Positions 9,332 through 18,771 of a stretch of 64,000 nucleotides of DNA are shown piece after piece. The translations under genes were made by a program, and so were the position numbers. This stretch comes from Prosthecobacter debontii (lineage in GTDB: Bacteria > Verrucomicrobiota > Verrucomicrobiia > Verrucomicrobiales > Verrucomicrobiaceae). The notes under the pieces were generated by a model. It was not told the DNA's origin. It saw only the letters and a program-made list of their open reading frames with translations, and ran no database searches. The DNA lies in contig CAMAQH010000004.1 in assembly GCA_945860295.1 (NCBI GenBank), forward strand, positions 124,001 through 188,000, given 5' to 3'. The stretch's first letter is position 1, and every line of letters begins with the position of its first letter.

Positions 9332-11338
9332 ATGATCAGCATTCTCGATCCCTCTGAAGGCAGCACTGGTGGCCCCACTCTTGTTGATAGGATGCACCTT
9401 GCCTTCTCCACGAGCGGTAAGCTCGCTGACTCAGCTCAGTTTGAATACCGCCCGCAGCAGCAGCATATGGCGCAGCTCGTCGCCGGAGCTTTGGAGAAAA
9501 ACCGCGCACTTATCGTCGAGGCCGCCACCGGAGTCGGCAAGTCGCTCGCCTATCTGCTACCCGCCGCCACTTTCGCTCTGGAGCAAAAACGCAAGGCCAT
9601 CATCTGCACGCACACGATCAACTTGCAGGAGCAGCTCATTCACAAAGACATCCCGATTGTGAAACAGCTCGTCGGCAACTTTCACGCCGAGCTGCTCAAA
9701 GGCCGCAATAACTACCTCTGCCCCACACGCCTGAAGAGCGCCTTTTCACAAACCGGTGATCTCTTCAGCAGCAGCGAGGCCGCCGAGCTTCAGCTCGTCG
9801 AGGAATGGCATCGAGAAAACCCAACCGCGACGCTGAGCGAGATGGACTTCACGCCCGGTGCGCGTCTCTGGTCCATGGTCCGCAGTGAGCCTCATGCCTG
9901 CACGCCGCGCCGTTGCCCGCCCGGCAGTGGCTGCGTGTATCAGGACGTGCGCCGCCGCATGGCCGCAGCGGATGTGCTGGTGCTCAATCACACGCTCTTC
10001 TTCACCCTGCTTGCCTCTGCCGATGAAACTCTGGCCGAGGACGCCAACTTCATCTTCCCGCGCGACTTCGTCATTCTTGATGAAGCCCACACCATCGAGA
10101 ACATCGCTGCGCAGGCCTTTGGTATCCACGTCAGCGAGTCTAGCATCCGCTTCGAACTCGGCCGACTCTACAATCCGAAGACGCGCAAAGGCTTCTTCTC
10201 CAGTGTCGGCGACAGTGATGCCATCCGCGATGTCGTGCAGGCCATCGCTGTGACGGAGACCTTTTTCCGCGATGCCGAGTCCAGGTGCAAGTTCACCGGC
10301 GCGTATGCCAAAGAGTTCCGCATTCGCGAGCCAGGTCTTGTGGAAAACGATCTCGCGCTGCCTCTGCAACGCATCGCCACCTGTGCCATCAAAGCGGGCG
10401 ATGCCGCGAAAAGCGAAGGCCAGAAACTCGAGCTGCACGACATTGCCAAACGCCTCACCGCCGTGCGCGTCAATCTCAGCGCCTTCCTCGATCAGAGCGA
10501 AGACGGCCACGTTTATTGGGCCGAACGCGGCACAGGCGACAGCCGCAACCTCGCCCTGCATAGCGCGCCCATCGACGTCTCACCCAAGCTCGAAGAAATC
10601 TTCTTTGGCGGGGGCAAAGCCTGCGTTTTTACCAGCGCCACCCTCGGCGTAGGCGATGACGAAAAGCTTCACTACTTCCGCAAACGCGTCGGCGGTCAAA
10701 AGGCCCAGGCTGCCTGCATTCACAGTCCGTTTGATTTCAAAAAGCAGATGCGTCTCTACCTCGTGAAGCAGATGCCACAACCTGGCACGCCCGGTTTTGA
10801 AGATGCACTTCAGGACAAGATCGCTCACTTCCTCGGTCTCTCGAAAGGTCGCGCTTTCGTGCTGTTCACCAGCTACAGCCAGATGACCGCCATGGCAGAT
10901 CGCCTGGAAGACTTCTGCCTCGATCACGGTTGGCGATTGCTTGTTCAAGGCCGCGGTATGCCACGCCATCAAATGCTCGCCGAGTTCAAGAAAGACGTAC
11001 ACAGCATTTTGTTCGGCACTGACAGCTTCTGGACCGGCGTTGATGTCCCTGGTGAAGCCCTCAGCAACGTCATCATCACCCGACTTCCCTTTGCCGTGCC
11101 GGATCATCCGCTGACCGCCAGCCGACTGGAGCATCTTGAAGAACAAGGCCTCAACAGCTTCAGCGAATACAGCGTTCCCGAAGCCATCCTCAAACTACGT
11201 CAAGGGGTCGGTCGCCTCATCCGCACTCAAAAGGACAAAGGAATGGTCGCGATCCTCGATAACCGCATCCTCACCAAGCCCTACGGCCGCGCCTTCCTCG
11301 CCAGCCTGCCGGACTGCCCGACAGAAATCATTGAGTGA
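9332..11338 (+). CDS. DinG-like ATP-dependent DNA helicase (XPD/Rad3 family)
   Basis: A superfamily 2 iron-sulfur helicase of 668 residues. Walker A is EAATGVGKS near 63 and the Walker B DEAH box is near 250. The four cluster cysteines are visible as NYLCP followed by a CX4CX5C group (HACTPRRCPPGSGCVY) near 190, matching the DinG spacing. Motif VI is QGVGRLIRT near 623. Family members unwind R-loops and damaged or forked DNA. The ATG at 9392 (MHLAFS) is an alternative start that shortens the protein by 20 residues. It is the last gene of the run starting at 4210. Confidence 0.92.
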   Translation: MISILDPSEGSTGGPTLVDRMHLAFSTSGKLADSAQFEYRPQQQHMAQLVAGALEKNRALIVEAATGVGKSLAYLLPAATFALEQKRKAIICTHTINLQEQLIHKDIPIVKQLVGNFHAELLKGRNNYLCPTRLKSAFSQTGDLFSSSEAAELQLVEEWHRENPTATLSEMDFTPGARLWSMVRSEPHACTPRRCPPGSGCVYQDVRRRMAAADVLVLNHTLFFTLLASADETLAEDANFIFPRDFVILDEAHTIENIAAQAFGIHVSESSIRFELGRLYNPKTRKGFFSSVGDSDAIRDVVQAIAVTETFFRDAESRCKFTGAYAKEFRIREPGLVENDLALPLQRIATCAIKAGDAAKSEGQKLELHDIAKRLTAVRVNLSAFLDQSEDGHVYWAERGTGDSRNLALHSAPIDVSPKLEEIFFGGGKACVFTSATLGVGDDEKLHYFRKRVGGQKAQAACIHSPFDFKKQMRLYLVKQMPQPGTPGFEDALQDKIAHFLGLSKGRAFVLFTSYSQMTAMADRLEDFCLDHGWRLLVQGRGMPRHQMLAEFKKDVHSILFGTDSFWTGVDVPGEALSNVIITRLPFAVPDHPLTASRLEHLEEQGLNSFSEYSVPEAILKLRQGVGRLIRTQKDKGMVAILDNRILTKPYGRAFLASLPDCPTEIIE

Positions 11339-11646
11339 TTGGGTGCCGATTGATCGGCAATCACATCAGCAATTCACAAGGTCCTCGGCTGAGGATCAGG
11401 GATTGGGTGGTATGCATGGCAAATAATCAAAGGTTGGGATGAAGCGTTTTTTTGCACCCAATGCCTAGCATCTTTTATGCTTAGCATCAGCAGCAGCCGA
11501 CGGCTGATGACTCGCGTTCTCTGCGGCAAGCAAATGTGACATTTTCGTGTCATTTCAGTGCTGACTTGAAACCTGAGAGCATCGACTCCCTAATCAGTTC
11601 GCCCAAACTAGGGCTTAACCTGCTTTGCTCCTGATTTGACCGCCCC
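11339..11646. promoter_or_regulatory. intergenic region with paired short palindromes
   Basis: No gene is seen in this 308-bp gap between dinG and the MscS gene. Two copies of ATGCnTAGCAT occur at 11461-11471 and 11477-11487, 16 bp apart centre to centre, each a near-palindrome with one inserted base. A short hairpin CAGCCG-A-CGGCTG is at 11494-11506, and an inverted repeat TGACA-N6-TGTCA is at 11537-11552. These could be operator sites for the downstream channel gene; no clear promoter hexamers could be assigned. Confidence 0.35.
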
Positions 11647-13143
11647 GTGTCCGCTCCTCTGAACCGATCTAAACCCATGCGAGTACGGTCCTTTGTGATC
11701 GGCGGCATCCTTTTTCTGGTCATCTTTCAGCTCATCGAAAACTGGCCCACCATTGTCCAGAGTCTTGGCTTCAAAGAGGAAGCGAGAGCTTCTAAGCATG
11801 TGTTGATTGCCTTGGAGGTTTCCTTCTGGCTCATCGGTGCTTATCTGGTGAACAGGCTTATCAACCGGTTCTTTTGGGATGGGGCTATGGCCCGCGCCAT
11901 GCAGCGCACAGTTCCTGGCGTGCTCAAGGACATCGGTAGCGTCTTGGTTTACATCATCACTGGTGCGTGCATCGCCGGGTTTGTCTTCAATCAATCCATC
12001 ACCGCGTTTCTCGCCACCCTCGGCGCTGGTGGTGTGGTCCTGGGCTTTGCTTTGCGCAATCTGCTGGCCGACCTCTTCACTGGCCTTGCGGTGAATTTTG
12101 ACAACAACTTCGCCATTGGTGACTGGCTGGTCGTGCCATCCAGTTCAGGCGGTGATGGCACCGTCGGTCAGGTCGATGAAATCGGCTGGCGCTGCGCCCG
12201 TCTGACCTGCGAGGACGGCACCACCATCGTCCTGCCGAACTCGATCCTCGGCCTCGAAAAAATCGTCAACATCTCGCGCCCCTCCGTCATGACTCGTTTC
12301 GAGGCGAGCGTCACGATCGACTACACCGTCCCTGTCGAGCGTGTCCGCCGCATCCTGTTGGCAGCACTGGTGTCTGTCTCCTCACAAGAAGGTTTCTGCA
12401 AAGAAACGAAACCCAAGGTGCTTGTCAGCAACACAGGCAAACGCGGCGTCAAATACAACCTCCGCTATTGGATTCATCCCTGGCACCCGCTCTCACCAAA
12501 TACGAGCCGTGACCTCGTTCTCACCGCCGCCCTTCAGCACCTGCAAACGGCCGGCATCACTCCCGCTTATACTAAGGCAGAGGTCTTTCATGAGCCTCTG
12601 CCCGCCAAGCACTTCCAGGGGCACAGCATTGCGGATAAAGTGTCGCTCCTGTCCCACATCAGCATCTTTGAGAAGCTGGAGGAATCCGAACTTCAGCGTG
12701 TCGCCGCCGAAATGCGCCGTGTCCAACTCAGTGCGGACGAAGTCTTATTCCGGCGCAACGACGAGGGGGAATCGCTCTTCATTCTCATTGAAGGCTTGCT
12801 GAATGTGCAGGTCGATCTCAGCGGCAGCGGGCAGGAGCAGACCGTCAGCCAGTTGTCACCTGGCGAGTTCTTTGGCGAGATGGCCCTACTCACCGGAGAA
12901 CCCCGTTCCGCCACCATACAGGCGCGTACCGCCGCCGTCGTCTATGAGATCAGCCGCCTCACAGTCGTCCACCTCATCGAAGAGCGACCTGAGATCTCCG
13001 AGTGCATGTCACGCGCCGTAGCCCAGCGCCAGATGAAGCTCGATCAAGCACGTAACCGCCTCGCCAATGGTGAGGCCAAGGCAAAAGTCCAAAGCCTCAC
13101 CAAGCAGATCATGTTCAAGATGAAGGACTTCTTCAAAAGCTAG
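11647..13143 (+). CDS. MscS-type mechanosensitive channel with C-terminal cNMP-binding domain
   Basis: An inner-membrane channel of 498 residues with a GTG start. Three N-terminal membrane segments end in the pore helix GAGGVVLGFALRNLLADL, rich in the small residues typical of MscS TM3, followed by the beta-domain (FAIGDWLVV). Residues about 330-470 form a cyclic nucleotide-binding domain with the phosphate-binding cassette FFGEMALLTGEPRSATI. The architecture matches MscS channels gated or modulated by cAMP/cGMP (bCNG-like). It follows a 308-bp gap holding palindromes and is probably transcribed alone. Confidence 0.9.
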   Translation: MSAPLNRSKPMRVRSFVIGGILFLVIFQLIENWPTIVQSLGFKEEARASKHVLIALEVSFWLIGAYLVNRLINRFFWDGAMARAMQRTVPGVLKDIGSVLVYIITGACIAGFVFNQSITAFLATLGAGGVVLGFALRNLLADLFTGLAVNFDNNFAIGDWLVVPSSSGGDGTVGQVDEIGWRCARLTCEDGTTIVLPNSILGLEKIVNISRPSVMTRFEASVTIDYTVPVERVRRILLAALVSVSSQEGFCKETKPKVLVSNTGKRGVKYNLRYWIHPWHPLSPNTSRDLVLTAALQHLQTAGITPAYTKAEVFHEPLPAKHFQGHSIADKVSLLSHISIFEKLEESELQRVAAEMRRVQLSADEVLFRRNDEGESLFILIEGLLNVQVDLSGSGQEQTVSQLSPGEFFGEMALLTGEPRSATIQARTAAVVYEISRLTVVHLIEERPEISECMSRAVAQRQMKLDQARNRLANGEAKAKVQSLTKQIMFKMKDFFKS

Positions 13144-13154
13144 CAGCTCGTGAT

Positions 13155-13358
13155 TCAGATTGCCAACCTAGGCTCTAACGAAAAGCAAAGGGCAACGCCT
13201 TCTGAATCGATCTGCGTCAACATCAGGTTAAGCGCCTCGCCAGCACTGAGGCCGAGCTTTTGCAGCACGGCATTGGCTTTCTTGAGTCGGGCGTTCGGAA
13301 CCTTTGTTTTGTAGGTGGTGGTTTGCGACAGGCGAAGACAAGGTTGTCTCCATGGCAT
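13155..13358 (-). CDS. RelB/DinJ-like antitoxin, orphan
   Basis: A 67-residue protein whose central part NARLKKANAVLQKLGLSAG and EALNLMLTQI matches the ribbon-helix-helix pattern of RelB/DinJ antitoxins (beta-strand TYKTKVPN, then two helices). The first dozen residues before TTTYKTKV do not look conserved, so the true start may be internal. No toxin gene is adjacent: a ceramidase-like gene ends 56 bp upstream and the MscS gene converges 11 bp away. It may be a degraded module or a stand-alone regulator. Confidence 0.5.
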   Translation of the reverse strand: MPWRQPCLRLSQTTTYKTKVPNARLKKANAVLQKLGLSAGEALNLMLTQIDSEGVALCFSLEPRLAI

Positions 13359-13414
13359 CTGGTGAATGCTCCAATGATTTGGAGAATCCGGCAGCCGATG
13401 CCTGACCGGCCGCG

Positions 13415-14869
13415 CTATTTCCCGGCGGGCTCAAACAAAGTCTGAATGGCACGCACCGTTTGATCGGCGAGGATCTGGCCGGCTTCGGGGCCGACTTTAT
13501 TGACGTGAGGCAGGCCGCTGTAGCTGCCGCCTTCGATGGCGAGTGCGGTTGGCAGATACATGCCGCAGCCGTTGGTGAGCTGGAGCACAAAGGTCTGCTG
13601 CGCAGGGCTGCGGGCCTTCATCTGGATGCCCCAGTCGAGATACAGCTCGAAGGTGTTCGTGGTGATGGCGATGTCGCCGAGGCGTAGGACGTGCAGCTCC
13701 ATGTCATAAGGCGGGAGTTTGTCGGCTTCTTCAAAGCGCTCCACGATGCCTCGTTCGAGTTTTAGCATCGTGATGACACGGTTGTCCGGCTTCTCGATGA
13801 CGCTGTATTGCGTGATGTTCTTCTTCGCGTCCTCATACTCGCGTTCGAGGATCTTGCGTGGGGGCAGGGACAGGTCTTCGACGATATGACCAAAGGGTGC
13901 GTCGGTGCGGATGTCGGCCTTCGCGGCATCAAGCGTGTCGAATACGGCGTTGCTGATGCGGCGGCCGAGTTCCTGCTGCCGCGTGAGGCCGCGCAGCTTA
14001 ATCATGCGGGCCTCGGCGTCTTTGCGATATTGCGGATGCGGCGATTGATCGCCCGCAGCGCCGCACCAACCGAGCACGGTGAGATCAGGCAGGTTCAATT
14101 TGGCCTTCAACTGTTCTCTCGCGTCGTGCCAGAAGTCGGCGTTGAGCGCGCTGCGGCTCTCCACTTCCTGTGAGGGGCATGCGACGTTGATTGAGACGGC
14201 CTGGAGCTGCTTTTCGGCATTCCAGAAGAACAGCGTCTCGATTCCCGAGTCGGAACCGGCCTCCATGTGGCGAAAGCGCGCATCGTTCGTCTTCGCATAC
14301 ATTTGCGCGTGGCCATCGGCGAAGACGGAGCGTCGATTCTCGCCGATCTGCGCAAAACCGAGCGTCCAGCTCACGCCACCGGGCTTGCGGCACTTCCAGG
14401 CCTGCACGGCGGCCTGCGAAAGTCGCTCGACGAGAAACGCGGTGTATTCAGCCGGCTGCATCACGCCGTCCTTCGGGATCGGATAGGTGATGAGCGTCTC
14501 CTCTGGAATCTCCGAGGTCACCGGCGCGGTGTGCGTGTGCGTGGCGGAGACGATGACCTTCCGCACATCGAAGTCCGGCAGAAGCGGCTTCAAATGCTGA
14601 CGAAACTGCGCGAGCACCGAGTGATGAATGCCCACGAGATCGCAGGAGATGAGAATGCTCTGATCGATCACCTTGCCGCCCTCCACTGACTCAATCGCCA
14701 CCGCTGCAGCGATGATCGGTGCTTCCACACTTTGCGAAATGCGCGTCCCAAACTGCCCCGCGAGTGCCACCGGCTTGTCCGGCGTGATGCTGACCGTGGC
14801 TGACCCGATGCGGAGTTCGGCGGCGTGGATCGTGATGGTTAGGCTGAGGAGGAGAAGGATGCGTTTCAT
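13415..14869 (-). CDS. secreted neutral/alkaline ceramidase-like protein
   Basis: A protein of 484 residues beginning MKRILLLLSLTITIHAA, a clear Sec signal peptide (ATG at 14869; the ATG at 14875 adds two residues). The mature part opens with IGSATVSITPDKPVALAG, the hallmark of the neutral/alkaline non-lysosomal ceramidase N-terminal domain, and has the metal-binding-like SATHTHTAPVT and a WCGAAGDQSPHPQYR segment. In this phylum such domains are widespread and their substrate is usually unknown; lipid deacylation is only one option. The gene begins about 30 bp after the DUF1501 stop, so the two are probably co-transcribed. Confidence 0.83.
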   Translation of the reverse strand: MKRILLLLSLTITIHAAELRIGSATVSITPDKPVALAGQFGTRISQSVEAPIIAAAVAIESVEGGKVIDQSILISCDLVGIHHSVLAQFRQHLKPLLPDFDVRKVIVSATHTHTAPVTSEIPEETLITYPIPKDGVMQPAEYTAFLVERLSQAAVQAWKCRKPGGVSWTLGFAQIGENRRSVFADGHAQMYAKTNDARFRHMEAGSDSGIETLFFWNAEKQLQAVSINVACPSQEVESRSALNADFWHDAREQLKAKLNLPDLTVLGWCGAAGDQSPHPQYRKDAEARMIKLRGLTRQQELGRRISNAVFDTLDAAKADIRTDAPFGHIVEDLSLPPRKILEREYEDAKKNITQYSVIEKPDNRVITMLKLERGIVERFEEADKLPPYDMELHVLRLGDIAITTNTFELYLDWGIQMKARSPAQQTFVLQLTNGCGMYLPTALAIEGGSYSGLPHVNKVGPEAGQILADQTVRAIQTLFEPAGK

Positions 14870-14899
14870 GGTCATCGTCGGTTCTGATTGGGCAGGGGA

Positions 14900-16297
14900 T
14901 CAGATCAGCTCCGCAATCGGCTGACCGAGATCGACGAGATACTGCGGTCTGCCGGTCGTATCGGTCAGCGTGGTGCCGCGTGCGTCGATGCCAAGGTGCT
15001 GGTAGAGCGTGGCGATGACGTCCTGATAATGCACAGGACGCTCCGTGGCCTCAGCGGCGTGTTTGTCGGTGGCACCGATGACTTGGCCGGTTTTGAGATG
15101 ACCACCCGCCATGATGCCCATGGCTACTTTGGGCCAGTGATCGCGGCCTGCTTTGTCATTGATCTTCGGTGTGCGGCCAAACTCACCCCACACGATGATC
15201 ATGACGTCCTGCAACATGCCGCGTTCGTCGAGATCGGTGACCAGCGTGTTCAGCGCGTGATCAATGAGCGGTCCAAGATAGCGCATGGCAGAGAAATTCT
15301 GCGAGTGCGTGTCGAAATCGCTAATGGAGATGCTCACGCAGCGCACACCGGCCTCGATCAAGCGCCGTGCGAGCAGGAACTTTTGTGCACACTTCGGGCT
15401 CTCCATCGAGCCAAAGGCGTCCGCAGGGCGAATGATGCGCGGCGTGTAGCGTTCGAGCACTTGGGGATCTTCTTTGCTCAGATCCATCGCCGCTGCGAAT
15501 CGGCCTGAGGTGAGGATGCCGAGCGAGAGTTGATTGAACTCATCCAGTGCGTGCATCGAGCCGCTGGTGTCGATATCGCGGCGGATCGTATCGAGATCAC
15601 GTAGCAGCGCCACTCGATCTTCGAGTCGGCCGACCGTCAGGCCTTTTGTTAGCGCCAGACTTTGATTGTGACCCGAGCCGCGACGCGCCAATTCGGCCTT
15701 CATGCCGTTTTCCAGCTGCCGCTCAAACAGATGCGAGATGTCCGGACGGAACGCTGAAGATGCGGTGCCGAGAAAGCCAGGCCTCGCGCTGTTGCGCACG
15801 AGCGGGCGGCCTTGCATGAGATCGACAAAGGCGGGCGCGGAGTCCTTCAAGGTGCTTAGCAGCTTGCTCACCACACAACCCATCGCCGGACGTCCGCCGA
15901 TGAAGGCCAGTTCTTTGTCACCAAAGCCTGACTGGCACTGAAACGCATCGTGATTGCCCATCGCGCCGCTCAGCGAGCGCAGGAAGACATACTTGTCCGC
16001 ATTCGCCGCCAGTCGCGGCAGCAACTCGGTCAAATGCAGCCCAGGAATCTTCGTGGGCAGCGATTTGAACTCGCCGCGAATCTCGCTCGGCGCATTTGGC
16101 TTTGGATCGATGAGATCCATCTGCGGCGGACCACCATCGAGATGAATGTTGATCACCGCCTTCGTCGAGGACCGCACGCCAGCCGCCGATTCTGCGCGCA
16201 GCAAGTCCGCCAGCGTCAGCGATCCAACACCAAGAGTCCCCGCCTTCAGAAAACTGCGACGGTGGTGGCTGGAGATGCTGCTCGGGAAAGTGAACAT
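14900..16297 (-). CDS. DUF1501 domain-containing secreted protein
   Basis: A protein of 465 residues starting at the ATG at 16297, chosen because it places HHRRSFLKAGTLGVGSLTL, a standard Tat signal, at the N-terminus; the open frame extends 23 codons further upstream without family features. It shares with the protein at 1712 the opening HLDGGPPQMDLIDPK, the LARRLIEAGVRCVSI segment and MIIVWGEFGRTPKIN. It is transcribed ahead of a ceramidase-like gene. A divergent ceramidase-esterase gene starts 104 bp away, so one intergenic region may control both directions. Confidence 0.87.
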   Translation of the reverse strand: MFTFPSSISSHHRRSFLKAGTLGVGSLTLADLLRAESAAGVRSSTKAVINIHLDGGPPQMDLIDPKPNAPSEIRGEFKSLPTKIPGLHLTELLPRLAANADKYVFLRSLSGAMGNHDAFQCQSGFGDKELAFIGGRPAMGCVVSKLLSTLKDSAPAFVDLMQGRPLVRNSARPGFLGTASSAFRPDISHLFERQLENGMKAELARRGSGHNQSLALTKGLTVGRLEDRVALLRDLDTIRRDIDTSGSMHALDEFNQLSLGILTSGRFAAAMDLSKEDPQVLERYTPRIIRPADAFGSMESPKCAQKFLLARRLIEAGVRCVSISISDFDTHSQNFSAMRYLGPLIDHALNTLVTDLDERGMLQDVMIIVWGEFGRTPKINDKAGRDHWPKVAMGIMAGGHLKTGQVIGATDKHAAEATERPVHYQDVIATLYQHLGIDARGTTLTDTTGRPQYLVDLGQPIAELI

Positions 16298-16401
16298 ACG
16301 CCCACGAATTACGGCATGGGGCGTGTGATGCTTTCCGTTCTTCCCGACATCGCGATGGGCGGGCAAGTCTCTTGGCTGGCAGCGCGTAGTGATGACAGCC
16401 C

Positions 16402-18747
16402 ATGAAATTTATCCTTCTCTCACTGTTTCTCTCACCGTTTGCCATTCTCGCAGCGGACACACGGCAAGTTGGAGCGGCTTCGTTTGACATTACGCCGGAT
16501 TATCCGGTGCGGCTCAGCGGCTACGGGAATCGGCGTTTGCCGAACACCGGCGTCTCACAGCACATCTTTGCCAAAGCACTGGCGATTGGCAGTGATGAGG
16601 AAGGTCCGGCTGTGCTGGTGACGGTGGATAATTGCGGCGTGCCAGCGTCGATGCGTGATGAGGTGCTGCGGCGGCTCGCAATGAAAACCAAGGTGAGTGG
16701 TGAACGCTTCGCCATCTGCTCCAGCCATACGCATTGCGCACCCATGTTGATTGGCGTGCTCCCGAATCTTTTCGGCATGGACGTTCTGGCGGAGCATCTG
16801 CCGGCCATCGAGCGCTACACGCGCGAACTCACGGACAACATCGAGAAGGTAGTGCTCGCGGCTTTGGTAGATCGTAAGCCATCGACACTCGCGTGGGGTG
16901 TCGGCAAAGTGGGCTTTGCCGCGAATCGCCGTGCGTTTCCATTGAAGCCTATCGACCACGATTTGCCGGTCCTGCGTGTCACGGGCGCAGATGGAAAAGT
17001 GCGCGCCATCTTCACGAGCTATGCGTGCCATTGCACGACCATCGGCATTGATGAGATTCATGGCGACTGGGCCGGAGTCGCGCAGGAGGCACTGCAACGC
17101 GAGTTCCCAGGAGCCATCGCGCTCACGGCACTTGGTTGTGGGGCAGATCAGAATCCGAATCCGCGCCGAACAATGGAGTTAGTTAAGCAATACGGCGAAG
17201 ACCTCGGTGCTGAGGCAAAACGCCTCGCGCAGGGTGTACTCAAACCAGTGAGTGGCGCGCTCGAGTGCCGCACGAAGCAGATTCAACTGGCTTATGACAA
17301 ACTGCCGACGCGCGAGGAATGGGAAGGACTCGCTGCATCGAAGACACCGGCCATCGCGCATCATGCGAAGAAGAATCTCGCACGCCTCGACCGTGGCGAG
17401 AAGCTTCCGACCGAGTTGCCTTACCTCGTGCAGCGCTGGAGCTTTGGCGATGACATGGCGATGGTCTTCCTGCCCGGTGAGATCACTGTGGATTACTCGC
17501 TGCGCATCAAGCGTGAGTTCGATCGCTCGCGCATGTGGGTGAATGGCTACTCGAATGATGTGTGCTGTTATGTGCCGTCGCGCCGCGTCTTGGATGAAGG
17601 CGGCTATGAGGCTGCTGGGGCGATGGTGTATTATGATCGCCCGACAAAGTTCGCGCCCGATGTCGAGGAGCGCATCATGGGCGCGGTGCATGAGGTGATG
17701 CCGAAGCCCTTCCTTTCCACGGCAGCACAAGCGCTGGATTTGCCAGCAGCGATCTCGTATCCCGATCATTCAAATCTGCTCGTAGTGCGAGACGCGAAGG
17801 GTGCCGAGCGGGCCGTCAAAACGGCTACGGATTGGGCCGAACGTGTCGCGCACATCAAAGCCAACATGCAGCAAGTCATGGGGCCGCTGCATGACACGTC
17901 ACGCTGGGCTCCGCTGGATGTCGAAGTCGTCTCGGAAGAGAAAACGGCAAAGTATCTGCGCCGTAAAGTGCGCTTCACCTCTGAAGTCGGTGATCGTGTG
18001 CCTGCTTGGTTACTTATTCCGAATGTCAGTGGCAAAGCACCGGCGATGCTCTGCCTGCACCAGACGACGGGCATTGGTAAAGACGAACCTGTGGGCCTCG
18101 GTGGACTGCCTTCGCTGCATTACGCACATGAATTGGCCGCGCGTGGTTATGTGTGCCTCGTGCCGGATTATCCTTCTTTCGGCGAATACGCGTATGACTT
18201 CAAAATGCAGGGTGCTCATCGCCTTAGCGGCTCCATGAAGGCGATCTGGAACAACCTGCGTGCCGTCGATCTACTCGAAACGCTGCCGCAGGTGAACAAG
18301 GATCGCATCGGTGTCATCGGGCACTCGCTCGGCGGGCACAACTCCGTCTTCACCGCCGTCTTTGACGAACGCATCAAAGCCGTCGTCTCAAGCTGCGGTT
18401 TCACGCCCTTCCACGACTACTACGGCGGCAAAGTCACCGGCTGGACCAGCGACCGCTACATGCCGCGCATCCGTGCTGTGTATGATAACAACGCGGACAA
18501 AATCCCCTTCGACTTCTACGAACTCATCGCCGCCATTGCCCCACGCGGCTTCTTCTCCAACTCACCGCTGAAGGACAGCAACTTCGACATCGGTGGCGTC
18601 CGCAAAGCCTTCATCAAAGCAGGAGAAGTGTATGCTCTCCTCAAAGCGGAGAAGAACCTCATACTCGTTACTCCTGATGCGCCTCACGACTTTCCTGAGT
18701 CTGAGCGCAAGGCGGCCTATGCGTGGCTGGATCGTCTGCTAAAGTGA
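16402..18747 (+). CDS. secreted ceramidase-like / alpha-beta hydrolase fusion protein
   Basis: A 781-residue two-domain enzyme. A Sec signal peptide (MKFILLSLFLSPFAILA) leads into a ceramidase-like domain of about 440 residues with VGAASFDITPDYPVRLSGY and SSHTHCAPMLIG. From about 500 it continues as a dienelactone hydrolase/acetyl-xylan esterase type hydrolase: nucleophile elbow GVIGHSLGGHNS near 640 and a late catalytic histidine in DAPHDFPE. The two hydrolases share one polypeptide, suggesting sequential action on an ester or amide substrate in the periplasm. It diverges from the DUF1501 gene. The fusion is read directly from one uninterrupted frame. Confidence 0.86.
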   Translation: MKFILLSLFLSPFAILAADTRQVGAASFDITPDYPVRLSGYGNRRLPNTGVSQHIFAKALAIGSDEEGPAVLVTVDNCGVPASMRDEVLRRLAMKTKVSGERFAICSSHTHCAPMLIGVLPNLFGMDVLAEHLPAIERYTRELTDNIEKVVLAALVDRKPSTLAWGVGKVGFAANRRAFPLKPIDHDLPVLRVTGADGKVRAIFTSYACHCTTIGIDEIHGDWAGVAQEALQREFPGAIALTALGCGADQNPNPRRTMELVKQYGEDLGAEAKRLAQGVLKPVSGALECRTKQIQLAYDKLPTREEWEGLAASKTPAIAHHAKKNLARLDRGEKLPTELPYLVQRWSFGDDMAMVFLPGEITVDYSLRIKREFDRSRMWVNGYSNDVCCYVPSRRVLDEGGYEAAGAMVYYDRPTKFAPDVEERIMGAVHEVMPKPFLSTAAQALDLPAAISYPDHSNLLVVRDAKGAERAVKTATDWAERVAHIKANMQQVMGPLHDTSRWAPLDVEVVSEEKTAKYLRRKVRFTSEVGDRVPAWLLIPNVSGKAPAMLCLHQTTGIGKDEPVGLGGLPSLHYAHELAARGYVCLVPDYPSFGEYAYDFKMQGAHRLSGSMKAIWNNLRAVDLLETLPQVNKDRIGVIGHSLGGHNSVFTAVFDERIKAVVSSCGFTPFHDYYGGKVTGWTSDRYMPRIRAVYDNNADKIPFDFYELIAAIAPRGFFSNSPLKDSNFDIGGVRKAFIKAGEVYALLKAEKNLILVTPDAPHDFPESERKAAYAWLDRLLK

Positions 18748-18771
18748 GTCCATGCGGCGTCCATCACATTC

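Noticed and set aside
11537-11552. TGACA-N6-TGTCA as a CRP site
   Set aside because: The half-sites are not TGTGA/TCACA, so it is listed only as an inverted repeat.
14888-15508. 206-codon open frame antisense to the DUF1501 gene
   Set aside because: Shadow of the leftward DUF1501 frame, which has a Tat signal and family motifs.
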